From assembly GCF_003481825.1 (NCBI RefSeq), contig NZ_QULW01000012.1, positions 1 through 64,000 of the forward strand: a DNA stretch of 64,000 nt. Direction: 5' to 3'. This DNA is from Clostridium sp. OM02-18AC. GTDB taxonomy: Bacteria > Bacillota > Clostridia > Lachnospirales > Lachnospiraceae. Below are positions 23,910-33,532 of this stretch, piece after piece. The notes below the pieces were generated by a model that was not told the DNA's origin, ran no database searches, and worked only from the letters and a program-made list of their open reading frames with translations. The position numbers and the translations under genes were made by a program. Every line of letters starts with the position of its first letter. The first letter of the stretch is position 1.

Positions 23910-26162
23910 ATGACGAACTTTGAGCAGTGGGATGGTTTTGATGGCCGCCTCTGGAAAGAGGAAGTAAACACCCGTGACTTTATTCAGAAGAACTATAAGC
24001 CGTATGATGGCGATGAGTCTTTCCTGGCTGGCCCGACTGAGGCTACTGACAAACTGTGGGGAATTCTGCAGGGTCTGCAGAAAGAGGAGCGCGCAAAAGG
24101 CGGCGTTCTGGATATGGATACCCATATCGTTTCCGGCATCACTTCCCATGGCCCGGGCTACATCAGCGAGGCTGATAAGGATTTAGAGCAGATCGTTGGT
24201 CTTCAGACCGATAAGCCGTTAAAGAGAGCATTCATGCCTTACGGCGGTATCAAGATGGCGGAGCAGGCTTGCCAGAACTATGGTTACGAGCCGGATCCAG
24301 AGCTGCACAAGATCTTCACCGAGTACTGCCGTACGCACAACCAGGGTGTATTCGACGCTTATACCCCTGAGATGAAGAAAGCACGTCACAACAAGATCAT
24401 CACCGGACTTCCGGATACCTACGGCCGCGGACGTATCGTAGGCGACTACCGCCGTGTGGCTCTGTATGGTATCGATTTCCTGATCCAGGAGAAGCAGAAT
24501 GACTTCGCAAACTGCGGCGATGGAACCATGGTTGATGAAGTAATCCGTCAGAGAGAAGAGCTGTCCATGCAGATCAAAGCTCTGAAAGACATGAAGGTTA
24601 TGGCTCAGTCCTACGGCTACGATATCTCCCAGCCGGCTAAGACTGCAAAAGAGGCTGTTCAGTGGCTGTACTTCGGATACCTGTCCGCAGTTAAGACCCA
24701 GAACGGTGCCGCAATGAGTGTCGGCCGTATCTCCACCTTCCTTGATATTTATATTGAGCGTGACCTTGCAAACGGTGTACTCACCGAGGCTGAGGCACAG
24801 GAGCTGATCGACCATCTGGTAATGAAATTCCGTATGGTGAAATTCGCAAGAATCCCGTCCTACAACCAGCTGTTCTCCGGTGACCCGGTATGGGCTACCC
24901 TGGAAGTCGGCGGCATCGGCGTAGACGGTCGTTCCATGGTTACCAAGACCGACTACCGTTTCCTGCACACCTTAGAGAACATGGGACCGAGCCCGGAGCC
25001 GAACATGACGGTTCTTTACTCCTCCGCTCTTCCGATGAGCTTCAAGAAGTATGCAGCTCACATTTCCATCAACACCAGCTCTGTTCAGTACGAGAACGAT
25101 GACGTGATGAAGCCGGTATGGGGCGATGACTACTCCATCTGCTGCTGCGTATCTGCTACCCAGACCGGTAAAGAGATGCAGTTCTTCGGCGCACGTGCAA
25201 ACCTGGCTAAGTGCCTGCTGTATGCTATGAACGGCGGTCGCGACATGAAGAGCAGAGAGCAGGTTGGTCCGGAGTTAAGACCGATCACCTCTGAGTACCT
25301 TGATTATGATGAAGTGATCAAGAAATATGATGTTATGATGGACTGGCTGGCAGGTCTGTATGTCAACACCTTAAACCTGATCCAGTACATGCACGACAAG
25401 TACTTCTATGAGGCAGCTGAGATGGCTCTCATCGATACCGATGTACGCCGTACCTTCGCTACCGGTATCGCTGGATTCTCTCACGTTGTTGACTCCTTAA
25501 GTGCGATCAAGTACGCTAAGGTAAAAGCAATCCGTGATGAGGAAGGCATGATCATGGACTTCGAGACCGAGGGTGACTTCCCGCGTTACGGTAACGACGA
25601 TGACCGTGCAGATGACATCGCTGTATGGCTGTTAAAGACCTTCCTTGAGAAGTTAAAGAAACGCCACACCTACAGAAATTCCGAGGCTACTACCTCCATC
25701 CTGACCATTACCTCCAACGTAGTATATGGTAAGGCAACCGGTAACATGCCAGACGGAAGAAGAGCAGGCGAGCCGTTATCTCCTGGTGCAAACCCGTCCT
25801 ACGGTGCAGAGAAGAGCGGACTTCTTGCTTCCTTAAACTCTGTTGCAAAGCTTCCGTACGAGTGGGCTCTGGATGGTATCTCCAATACCCAGACCATCAA
25901 CCCGGACGCACTGGGACACAGCGCAGAGGAGCGTATCGACAACCTGGTACAGGTTATGGACGGCTACTTCGATCAGGGCGCTCATCACTTAAACGTAAAC
26001 GTATTCGGTACCGAGAAGCTGATCGATGCTATGGAGCATCCGGAGAAAGAGGAGTACGCAAACTTCACCATCCGTGTATCCGGCTATGCTGTTAAGTTCA
26101 TCGACTTAACCAGAGAGCAGCAGATGGATGTAATCTCCAGAACCTGCCACGCCAGCATGTAA
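23910..26162 (+). CDS. pflB: Formate acetyltransferase (pyruvate formate-lyase)
   Basis: 750 residues, the normal length. It converts pyruvate and CoA to acetyl-CoA and formate in anaerobic fermentation. The adjacent active-site cysteines lie in SICCCVSATQ and the glycyl-radical site is RVSGYAVKF near the C-terminus, with the preceding PDGRRAGEPLSPGANP block intact. AAGGAGG precedes ATG 23910. Its activase pflA follows after a terminator. Codon use is strongly biased to frequent codons, as in highly expressed genes. Confidence 0.97.
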   Translation: MTNFEQWDGFDGRLWKEEVNTRDFIQKNYKPYDGDESFLAGPTEATDKLWGILQGLQKEERAKGGVLDMDTHIVSGITSHGPGYISEADKDLEQIVGLQTDKPLKRAFMPYGGIKMAEQACQNYGYEPDPELHKIFTEYCRTHNQGVFDAYTPEMKKARHNKIITGLPDTYGRGRIVGDYRRVALYGIDFLIQEKQNDFANCGDGTMVDEVIRQREELSMQIKALKDMKVMAQSYGYDISQPAKTAKEAVQWLYFGYLSAVKTQNGAAMSVGRISTFLDIYIERDLANGVLTEAEAQELIDHLVMKFRMVKFARIPSYNQLFSGDPVWATLEVGGIGVDGRSMVTKTDYRFLHTLENMGPSPEPNMTVLYSSALPMSFKKYAAHISINTSSVQYENDDVMKPVWGDDYSICCCVSATQTGKEMQFFGARANLAKCLLYAMNGGRDMKSREQVGPELRPITSEYLDYDEVIKKYDVMMDWLAGLYVNTLNLIQYMHDKYFYEAAEMALIDTDVRRTFATGIAGFSHVVDSLSAIKYAKVKAIRDEEGMIMDFETEGDFPRYGNDDDRADDIAVWLLKTFLEKLKKRHTYRNSEATTSILTITSNVVYGKATGNMPDGRRAGEPLSPGANPSYGAEKSGLLASLNSVAKLPYEWALDGISNTQTINPDALGHSAEERIDNLVQVMDGYFDQGAHHLNVNVFGTEKLIDAMEHPEKEEYANFTIRVSGYAVKFIDLTREQQMDVISRTCHASM

Positions 26163-26237
26163 GGAATTGTGTAACAGCATATAAAAAAATAACATGTCAA
26201 AAATGCGTCACCGGCGTATTTGAAAACAGTAAAAGAA

Positions 26238-26284
26238 AAACACTCCGGTGGGGAACGAAAATTTCCCCATATCGGAGTGTTTTC
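26238..26284 (+). terminator. Terminator between pflB and pflA
   Basis: ACACTCCG...TGGGGAA pairs with TTCCCCA...CGGAGTGT and is followed by TTTT. It would reduce expression of pflA relative to pflB. Confidence 0.8.
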
Positions 26285-26417
26285 ACTTTTTAGGAGATAC
26301 TATATAATATAGAAAAATAAGACAACAATTCCACCAATTACGCTGCCAGGTGTGCCTGCGTGAACCGTGGTGAGAAGCGTGGAGTTGGTTGAATAAATGA
26401 AAATAGGAGGAGAGTTC

Positions 26418-27164
26418 ATGGAAGAGAACAAAGCACTTGTGGGTCACGTGCATTCCCTGGAAACCTTTGGTCTGGTAGACGGACCGGGTGTCCGCACCGT
26501 GGTATTTTTGCAGGGCTGCAGAATGCGCTGCCGTTACTGCCATAACCCGGAGACCTGGAGCATGTCCGGCGGTGAAGAATGGACCGCAAAGGATCTGTTC
26601 AACCGGGTGTACCGCTACCGCACATACTGGAAAAACAACGGCGGCATTACCGTGAGCGGCGGAGAACCACTTTTACAGATTGACTTTCTGCTGGAATTTT
26701 TTAAGCTGGCGAAGGCAAAAGGCATCCACACCACACTGGACACGGCTGGAAATCCATTTACCAGAGAAGAGCCGTTTTTCAGCAAATTCCAGGAGCTGAT
26801 GAAGGTGACAGACCTGGTGATGCTGGACTTTAAGGAGATGGACAGCGTCCGCCATAAAGAACTGACCGGCTGCGACAATGACAACATTTTGGATCTGGCA
26901 AAGTATCTTTCGGATACTGGAAAGGATATGTGGATCCGCCATGTGCTGGTGCCGGGACTGACGGACCAGGAGGATGATCTGAAAGCGATGCGCGGGATGT
27001 TAGAGGAATTAAAGACTGTGAAAAAGGTAGAGATTCTGCCATATCACAGCTTGGGGCTGTTTAAATGGCAGAACCTGGGAATTCCGTACACGCTGGAAGG
27101 CGTACCGGCACCGACGAAGGAAGAAGTGGTGCGGGCCGAGAAGATTCTGGGGATTGTCAGATAA
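26418..27164 (+). CDS. pflA: Pyruvate formate-lyase activating enzyme
   Basis: About 248 residues of a radical-SAM enzyme that installs the glycyl radical on PflB. The cluster motif is CRMRCRYC (CX3CX2C) in QGCRMRCRYCHNPETW, and GGITVSGGEPLLQ is the SAM-binding GGE motif. ATG 26418 is chosen because AGGAGGAG lies 7 nt upstream; ATG 26397 lies before that site. It is 255 bp from pflB and separated from it by a terminator. Confidence 0.96.
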   Translation: MEENKALVGHVHSLETFGLVDGPGVRTVVFLQGCRMRCRYCHNPETWSMSGGEEWTAKDLFNRVYRYRTYWKNNGGITVSGGEPLLQIDFLLEFFKLAKAKGIHTTLDTAGNPFTREEPFFSKFQELMKVTDLVMLDFKEMDSVRHKELTGCDNDNILDLAKYLSDTGKDMWIRHVLVPGLTDQEDDLKAMRGMLEELKTVKKVEILPYHSLGLFKWQNLGIPYTLEGVPAPTKEEVVRAEKILGIVR

Positions 27165-27244
27165 CCGGCTGACAGGTCATCCGGTTGTTGACCGGAAGAG
27201 CAGTTAAGCGGATAATCCGCTGTTGGGCCAGCAGGAGTAATCTG

Positions 27245-28141
27245 CTACAGTTCCTGGTATCGTTCTTCCAACAGTTTCCGTATGCAGGGGTAGAGTGGGT
27301 TCAGCGCCTGCTCTTCTTTCCAGACAAGCAGCCCTTTTACAAAAAATGGTTCCGGCAGAGGAATATGGAGCAGGTCTGCTTCTATTATATGAAACAGACT
27401 TTCCGGAAGAATGCTAAGTCCCTCTTTTTCGCAGCAGAGGCGTGCGGCTTCCTGATACGTGCTGGTTTTGACGATGTTTGGGCAGTCAGCCAGCCCGGTT
27501 TGTTCCATGGCTTGTTGCTGCAGGGATGGGAAAAGGGAAAAATTTTCTTTCATAAAAACGCGGTCATACTTCCAGGAGCCTTTGGATTTCATTCTTTCGA
27601 TTAGATCCATTTGCTGATACCGGGAGCGGGATGCGGCGAGAAGATAGGAATCCTGGTGAAAGATCTGCTGAATGCAGGGCTTGGAAAACATGGTCCGGGT
27701 ATTTACGATAAGCAGGTCAACGACATCATTTTCCAGAAATTGCCAGGCATTTTCACAGTCTCCGGCTGTGAGTGTAAGCCGCGCCTGCGGATAAAGTTTT
27801 AGGACTTTCGACCAGATGTCTTTCAGGAACATGTTTCGCATGGTGTATTCAATATAGATACGGACATTTTGCAGAGCAGTCTGCTTCAGGGAGGTTAAAG
27901 CATCCTGAAGCTCCTGCTCTGTTTTTGCAATCTGCTTTGCGGTCTCCAGCACGATTTTTCCGCGTTCAGTTGGAAGAATAGCAGATTTGGAACGCGCAAA
28001 GACCGGAAAACCAAGTTTTTCTTCAAAGATTTTCAGCTGTTGGGAAAGTGCTGGCTGGGAAAGCAGGCAGCGCGCTGACGCGCGGCTGATGTTCTGTTCT
28101 TCTTCAATGGCCAGAAGGTATTCGTAAATTCTGGAATTCAT
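27245..28141 (-). CDS. LysR-family regulator A
   Basis: 298 residues. The N-terminal winged helix (1-60) contains SRASARCLLSQPALSQQLKIFEEKLG, the LysR recognition region (in parts: SRASARCLLS, QPALSQQLKIFEEKLG). The C-terminal effector domain runs from about 90. Its ATG overlaps the stop of LysR B as ATGA, so the two are translated from one message. The pair is divergent from the SLC13/esterase operon, which is its likely target. Confidence 0.88.
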   Translation of the reverse strand: MNSRIYEYLLAIEEEQNISRASARCLLSQPALSQQLKIFEEKLGFPVFARSKSAILPTERGKIVLETAKQIAKTEQELQDALTSLKQTALQNVRIYIEYTMRNMFLKDIWSKVLKLYPQARLTLTAGDCENAWQFLENDVVDLLIVNTRTMFSKPCIQQIFHQDSYLLAASRSRYQQMDLIERMKSKGSWKYDRVFMKENFSLFPSLQQQAMEQTGLADCPNIVKTSTYQEAARLCCEKEGLSILPESLFHIIEADLLHIPLPEPFFVKGLLVWKEEQALNPLYPCIRKLLEERYQEL

Positions 28142-29127
28142 AAGCAGTCTTCTCCATATTCTCTCAGAATTTGTCTGGTGTTTTCATCCGGGCATAAAAA
28201 CGCAGAATTTGCCTGGTGCAGGCGTCGGTATTCCAGATAAATAAAAAATTTTTCCATTGGGGTCAGAACATGCCCTTTGCGAAAGGCAAATCCTTCGAAA
28301 AGAGTGGGCATACCTGGAAGTGAAAAATAATGGAGCTGTGGAAGACCAAAAGCGCTTGCTTCATCCAGAAAACCGGCATAGCTTCCTTCTGCAAGCAGAT
28401 GTTCGTTTGTCAGGCGATTCGAAGTTTTGAGCTGAATATTGAACTTCAGATGATTCTGTTCCAGAAAACGGCTGACGCGTTCCCCGATTACGGTTCCGAT
28501 ATCTGGGAGAATAAACGGGGCATCTTCCATGGCAGAAAGCTCTGAAACGGATAAGGCAGCAGGCGCGGTGGCAGTACCTCCTTTGTCATAGAGCGGGTGA
28601 AAACTGGGAATGCCAAGCAGGATCTGTTTCTGTTCAAGAGAGAAAAACAGGTAGTCGTATTTTCTTTGAAGTTCGCAGTCATCGATCATCAGAAGAATAA
28701 AATCCAGCTGATGGGCGAGAAGCTTTTCATGCAGAGAGGCAGATCCCTCGTTTGTCACCGAAACCTGAATGTATGGATACTGCTCCAGAAGATACGGATA
28801 AATATAGGCAAGCGCAGCGCCTCCACGGATGGGCGGAATCCCGAAACGTACTTCGTTTGGAGAATCCTGTTCCAGAAGAGCCAGCTTTTGATGAAGCTGG
28901 GATTGCAGCAGCTGGATCTTGCGTGCGCTTTTCAGATAAATCTGTCCGGCCTGGGTCAGGGTATAGCAGCCGGAAGAGGTGAGAAAAAGGCGGATCCCGG
29001 TTTCTTCCTCCAGATTTTTCAAGTAGCGGCTCAGCACGGACTGTGAGACATGAAGCGTCCGCGCAGCGTGGGAAAGTGTTTTATTTTCAGCGATGGCAAT
29101 GAAGTAATCGTAGTGGAGTGTGTTCAC
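28138..29127 (-). CDS. LysR-family regulator B
   Basis: About 329 residues. GTG 29127 is chosen as the start because AGGAGG lies 7 nt upstream. The HTH is LSHAARTLHVSQSVLSRYLK and the effector-binding domain follows. It is the first gene of a two-regulator operon with LysR A, an unusual arrangement; the two proteins are only distantly related, so they probably sense different ligands or act jointly on the divergent transporter genes. Confidence 0.88.
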   Translation of the reverse strand: MNTLHYDYFIAIAENKTLSHAARTLHVSQSVLSRYLKNLEEETGIRLFLTSSGCYTLTQAGQIYLKSARKIQLLQSQLHQKLALLEQDSPNEVRFGIPPIRGGAALAYIYPYLLEQYPYIQVSVTNEGSASLHEKLLAHQLDFILLMIDDCELQRKYDYLFFSLEQKQILLGIPSFHPLYDKGGTATAPAALSVSELSAMEDAPFILPDIGTVIGERVSRFLEQNHLKFNIQLKTSNRLTNEHLLAEGSYAGFLDEASAFGLPQLHYFSLPGMPTLFEGFAFRKGHVLTPMEKFFIYLEYRRLHQANSAFLCPDENTRQILREYGEDCL

Positions 29128-29388
29128 GAGTCTCCTCCTGAAAAGCATCTGAGTTGCTGTCAGAAATACGGTGGAGACAGTAATTCCGCGTATGGACAGA
29201 GATGCTATGCTTTTTTCTTATAGTATTATGTTTAGTATATATTAGAAAATCCGAAGATTCAAGCGTATGATGGAACTATAAGAGGTGCTGGGTACGCATG
29301 TGTAAACAGTAACCTGTTGGAATCAGGCCTGGATTCAAAATCATTACGATGCAGTTTTCTTATGGTACAAAGGAGGAGGCAACAAAAA

Positions 29389-30684
29389 ATGAACACACAA
29401 CTGATCATTACCCTGGCGGTGCTGGTATTCATGGCAGTATCGTTTATGGTGAGAAAAATATCATTCGGTCTGACTGGCATGATCTGCATGCTCGCACTGG
29501 CAGTGACCGGAGTCATAGATTTAAACACGGCGTTTTCCGGTTTTTCCAATAAAACCACAATTCTGGTTGCAACTATGATGCTGGTAGCTGGTTGTATCGG
29601 AAAGACAAGTCTGGTAAGCGTAATCCGCAAGCGGATGTCTTCCATTCAGGAGAAAAGCGGAATTTTCCTGCTTTTGGCGATTCTTGGTTTCACCATTTTA
29701 TTGACCCAGCTGATCGGTATGACTGCCCTGATGTCTGTCATGCTGATGTTAGTCGTTACACTGGATGATGACAGTGATCTGGCACAGTCCAGAATTTATT
29801 TCCTGATCGCAGCGGTCAATGCAGCCTGGTTCGGACGTTTTCCGATCGGTATGGGTGCAACCCTGCCGATGATCCATAACTCTTACTATGAGGGGCTGGT
29901 AGCAGAGCATCCGGAATTCCTGCTTGGTGTATTTGACTATATGAAAGTGGGACTGATCCCGTCCATCGTGTTGACGATCTACTGCCTGTTTGCATGGAAG
30001 CTGATTCCAAAGACAAAGATGGACGTGAATGCGATGCAGCACACCAACAAAGATACAAAGGCCTCCCAGCTGACAAAACGTCAGGAGCAGATTGTCTGGG
30101 GCGTATTTGGAGTCATCATGCTGGCATTTGTATTTTCTACCCAGCTTGGAAATCTGGTTTATCTGCTTCCGATCGCAGGCTGCATTATCCTGGTGCTGAC
30201 CGGTGTTGTTTCCAGTCAGGAAGCTTCCTGCACACTTGCCGGTGACATGGTATTCTGCGTAGCGGGTGTTCTGGTTGTTTCTTCAGCGCTGAACTCTTCC
30301 GGTGCAGGTCAGCTGATCGGTGATTTTGTGCTGAAGCTTTTGGGAAGCAATCCGTCCAGCACCCTGGTTATTACGGTGTTCTGTGTTGTTACCGTGATTA
30401 TGACTACGTTCTTAAGCAACAATGGAACCATTGCGATCATGACACCGATCGCAGTTTCGACGGCACTGGCCGGGGGCATGAATCCAAAGGCAATTGTTTT
30501 GGTTGTATTCGGTGCATCCTGCCTGGCGATTGCATTCCCAACCGGATGCGCCGGAGCGATGATGGCATTCTCCATTGGAAATCATAACCCGATGAAGCTG
30601 CTTCGGTTTACGCTGCCGTTTTTGATCTTGGGATCTGTTTCCCTGATCATTTCCGCAAGTATTTTTTTCCCGGTTTACAGTTAA
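29389..30684 (+). CDS. SLC13/DASS-type anion transporter
   Basis: About 431 residues with 10-12 hydrophobic helices. It matches divalent-anion:sodium symporters and related permeases: the pseudo-repeated hairpins around NKTTILVATMMLVAG and FLSNNGTIAIMTPIAVS (S-N-N/T signature) are typical. ATG 29389 follows AAGGAGGAGG. It heads an operon with two esterase-like hydrolases. I infer import of a carboxylate ester or acid, which the hydrolases process; the substrate is unknown. Confidence 0.8.
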   Translation: MNTQLIITLAVLVFMAVSFMVRKISFGLTGMICMLALAVTGVIDLNTAFSGFSNKTTILVATMMLVAGCIGKTSLVSVIRKRMSSIQEKSGIFLLLAILGFTILLTQLIGMTALMSVMLMLVVTLDDDSDLAQSRIYFLIAAVNAAWFGRFPIGMGATLPMIHNSYYEGLVAEHPEFLLGVFDYMKVGLIPSIVLTIYCLFAWKLIPKTKMDVNAMQHTNKDTKASQLTKRQEQIVWGVFGVIMLAFVFSTQLGNLVYLLPIAGCIILVLTGVVSSQEASCTLAGDMVFCVAGVLVVSSALNSSGAGQLIGDFVLKLLGSNPSSTLVITVFCVVTVIMTTFLSNNGTIAIMTPIAVSTALAGGMNPKAIVLVVFGASCLAIAFPTGCAGAMMAFSIGNHNPMKLLRFTLPFLILGSVSLIISASIFFPVYS

Positions 30685-30698
30685 GGAGGTAAAGTGAT

Positions 30699-31598
30699 AT
30701 GACGAAAGAGTTGCTTCAGGAACAGCTTGAAATCCTGGATCGCACCAATATGCATAAAAACGCAGCAAAAGAACGCGTGATCCCGGAAAGCTATCTGGCT
30801 TACAAAAACCAGGTGGAACAGAAAGAGACGATGCTTGAGAGCCCGTCAACCGGTGTGCCGGTGCGGTGTGTGATCACAAAAGCAAACAATCTTGAGAAAG
30901 ATGCCCCGCTGTTTATTAATCTGCACGGGGGCGGATTTGTCCATCCGCAGGATGGAGATGACGACCTGTTCTGCGCCAGGGTGGCAGCCGAAATCGGTGG
31001 AATTGTAGTGGATGTCGATTATGCGGTAACACCGGAATATGTATTTCCAACGGCGTTTGAGCAGGTCTGGGATGTGGCAGAATGGGCTTTTGCACATGCA
31101 AAAGAGCTTGGCGCAGACTCGAACCGGATTTCCATCGGCGGTCACAGCGCTGGAGGTGCGCTGACTGCAGCCATCTGCTTGCGTGCAGCAAAAACAGGAA
31201 ACATGAAATTTGCGCTTCAGATCCTGGATTATGCGGCACTGGATAATGCAATGTCGTTTGAGCCGGGCGGAAATGAACGCAGCCGCGCGTTCTCCATGCT
31301 TTACTGCGATGGAAATGTACGTGTATTAAAGAGCCCATACTGTTCTCCGGTTTTTGCGTCCGGTGAAATGTTGAAAAATCAGCCGCGCACCTTGATCATC
31401 AACGCAGAGCATTGCCCGTTTCGGACGGTTACCGAGCGTTATGGACAGCGGCTGGCACAGGCCGGAAACGAAGTGGCATTTCGGCTTTTCCCGGGAAGTG
31501 CCCATGGATTTACCATCCGCATGACAGGAGCATGGTTAGAAGCCCAGGACCTCATCATACGGTATCTGAAAAAAGCAGAGTACAGGGAGGTAAAGTAA
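30699..31598 (+). CDS. Alpha/beta hydrolase, hormone-sensitive-lipase family (1)
   Basis: 299 residues. The oxyanion motif HGGGF lies at about residue 76, the nucleophile Ser in GGHSAGGAL (about 149), and the catalytic His in GSAHGFT near the C-terminus. These define bacterial HSL-type carboxylesterases. AAGGAGG precedes ATG 30699, 14 nt after the transporter stop. It is cytoplasmic. The paralogue starts 1 nt after its stop codon. Confidence 0.9.
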   Translation: MTKELLQEQLEILDRTNMHKNAAKERVIPESYLAYKNQVEQKETMLESPSTGVPVRCVITKANNLEKDAPLFINLHGGGFVHPQDGDDDLFCARVAAEIGGIVVDVDYAVTPEYVFPTAFEQVWDVAEWAFAHAKELGADSNRISIGGHSAGGALTAAICLRAAKTGNMKFALQILDYAALDNAMSFEPGGNERSRAFSMLYCDGNVRVLKSPYCSPVFASGEMLKNQPRTLIINAEHCPFRTVTERYGQRLAQAGNEVAFRLFPGSAHGFTIRMTGAWLEAQDLIIRYLKKAEYREVK

Positions 31599-31599
31599 G

Positions 31600-32502
31600 A
31601 TGACAGAGGAGAGAAAACAGGAAATTCTCGAAATCATAAGAAATACAAACCGGAGACCGGCACAGACCGGCAAACCGCTGTACCCGGAAGAAATTATGGC
31701 ATATCCCAATCTTTGTGAAGAGATGGAAAGCATTAGCCGCACCGTGGATGGCTTTTCCTATCGCATGGATATTCTTCGGGCAAAGAACCGGGGAGAAAAC
31801 TGCCCGCTGTTTATCAATATCCATGGAGGCGGATTTATTGGTCCGCACCGGGAAAACGATACTTATTTCAGTGCGTACATGGCAGATCAGATTCATGGAA
31901 TTACGGTAGATCTGGACTATACCCTTTCTGATGCAGCCCCATATCCGGTGGCACTCCATCAGTGCATGGATGCGCTGGATTATGTGGCAGAGCATGCAAA
32001 CACGTGGGGCGCGTCGGCGAAAGATATCAGCGTTGGCGGTTACAGCGCCGGCGGCGCCCTGACAGCAGCAATGGGAATCTGCTGTGCAGAGCGCGGCGGC
32101 TTTGTGCCAAAACTTCAGATTTTGTGTTATCCTCCGCTGGAATATCGTATCCCGGATCAGTACAAGATCGATGCTTACGACCGTCAGATTGGAATGGAAC
32201 GCTGCAAGGCATTTGCAGATCTCTACTTCGATGATAAGAAAGAAAATTTTGAGGATATTCATAATTCTCCGCTTTATGCGCCGAGAGAGATTCTGGCAAA
32301 GCAGCCAAAAACCCTGATTCTGTCTGCAGGTCTCTGCAATTTCCGTTATGAAGACGAAGATTACGCGATCTGCCTGGCAGACGCAGGCGCGGAAGTCATC
32401 TTAAAACGCTTCCCGGAAGCATCCCATGGATTTATTCCACATTTTATGGATGGCTGGAAGGAAGCAGCTGACCTGATGGTGCGGGAAATTTTGGAGCAGT
32501 GA
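31600..32502 (+). CDS. Alpha/beta hydrolase, hormone-sensitive-lipase family (2)
   Basis: 300 residues and the same architecture as its upstream paralogue: HGGGF, nucleophile in GGYSAGGAL and catalytic His in ASHGFIPH. It has GGGAGG before ATG 31600. The two proteins are clearly homologous but diverged, so a tandem duplication with split specificity is likely. It ends the transporter-esterase operon. Confidence 0.9.
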   Translation: MTEERKQEILEIIRNTNRRPAQTGKPLYPEEIMAYPNLCEEMESISRTVDGFSYRMDILRAKNRGENCPLFINIHGGGFIGPHRENDTYFSAYMADQIHGITVDLDYTLSDAAPYPVALHQCMDALDYVAEHANTWGASAKDISVGGYSAGGALTAAMGICCAERGGFVPKLQILCYPPLEYRIPDQYKIDAYDRQIGMERCKAFADLYFDDKKENFEDIHNSPLYAPREILAKQPKTLILSAGLCNFRYEDEDYAICLADAGAEVILKRFPEASHGFIPHFMDGWKEAADLMVREILEQ

Positions 32503-32515
32503 GTGAATAAATTCG

Positions 32516-32573
32516 AGCGTAAAACAATGGACCGTGGAAGTTACCTTTGGCAGCTTCTACGGTCCTGTTACGT
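32516..32573. terminator. Stem-loop between convergent esterase operon and nagB
   Basis: GGACCGTGGAAG pairs with CTTCTACGGTCC, extended outward by CGTAA/TTACG. There is no clear T-run, so termination efficiency is uncertain. Confidence 0.5.
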
Positions 32574-32584
32574 TAGCGATATTG

Positions 32585-33310
32585 CTATAATTTACTCATC
32601 GCAGCTTCATCTGCCACCACGGTGACATCGCTGTGCAGCTGCAGGATGGATGCCGGTACCTTCGGTGTGATCGGACCGCTGATCATGGCTTTTAGTGCAT
32701 CGGCTTTATCTTCTCCGCTGACTACGACCAGAATCTTTTTGGCAAGCATGATGCTTCCAATGCCCATAGTGTAAGCCTGACGCGGCACATCCGCTTCGGA
32801 TTCAAAGAAGCGTTTGTTGGCTTCGATGGTGCTTTCAGTCAGGTTGACGCAGTGGGTTTCCCGCTCAAAAACATCGGCTGGTTCATTGAATCCGATGTGT
32901 CCGTTGCGGCCGAGCCCCAGAAGCTGCAGGTCGACACCGCCGGTTTTACGGATGATCTCTTCGTATGATTTGCAGGCGGTTTCGGAATCTGGTTCCAGTC
33001 CATTTGGGACAAAGGTGCGGCTCTTGTCGATGTTGACATGGTCAAACAGGTTGGTGTTCATAAAGTAGCGGTAGCTCTGAGGATTTTCCGGGCTTAAGCC
33101 TTTGTATTCGTCCAGATTGATGGTAGTAACCTGGGAAAAATCCAGATCGCCTTTCTGATACCATTCAATCAGCTGTTTGTAGGTGCCGATCGGAGATGAT
33201 CCGGTGGCGAGACCAAGGACGCAGTCTGGTTTCATGATAATCTGGGCGGAAATGATGTTGGCAGCCTTGCGGCTCATATCCTGATAGTGTTTTGCTTTGC
33301 AAATATTCAT
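32585..33310 (-). CDS. nagB: Glucosamine-6-phosphate deaminase
   Basis: 241 residues, close to the usual 242-266. It converts glucosamine 6-phosphate to fructose 6-phosphate and ammonia. The phosphate-binding ATGSSPIGTY, NLDEYKGL with its catalytic Asp, and the LGRNGHIGFNEP catalytic loop are present. It lacks the C-terminal allosteric extension of the E. coli enzyme. It is divergent from nagA and shares a 222-bp promoter region. Confidence 0.95.
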   Translation of the reverse strand: MNICKAKHYQDMSRKAANIISAQIIMKPDCVLGLATGSSPIGTYKQLIEWYQKGDLDFSQVTTINLDEYKGLSPENPQSYRYFMNTNLFDHVNIDKSRTFVPNGLEPDSETACKSYEEIIRKTGGVDLQLLGLGRNGHIGFNEPADVFERETHCVNLTESTIEANKRFFESEADVPRQAYTMGIGSIMLAKKILVVVSGEDKADALKAMISGPITPKVPASILQLHSDVTVVADEAAMSKL

Positions 33311-33375
33311 AACGAACCCCTTTCCTTATAAAAATTCCCCCGATAAATATAGAAGCTAATAAGCTGTCTGCTTTA

Positions 33376-33403
33376 AGTATATCGGATTTTACGGGAAATA
33401 CAA
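33376..33403 (-). promoter_or_regulatory. nagB promoter
   Basis: On the minus strand TTGTAT (33403-33398) and TATACT (33381-33376) are separated by 16 bp, about 65 nt upstream of the nagB start codon. Confidence 0.5.
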
Positions 33404-33482
33404 TACAAAAAATATTACGAGGTACGTGTTGGGGGACAGGAACAAACTGAAAATTCTGTCACACAAATTACACAGAAATCAG

Positions 33483-33511
33483 TTGAAATTTTGTCCGGAG
33501 TCAACTATACT
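33483..33511 (+). promoter_or_regulatory. nagA promoter
   Basis: TTGAAA (33483-33488), 17 bp, TATACT (33506-33511). The transcript would start about 15 nt before the nagA start codon. Confidence 0.65.
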
Positions 33512-33532
33512 ACGCCCATAGGGGGTGTACAT

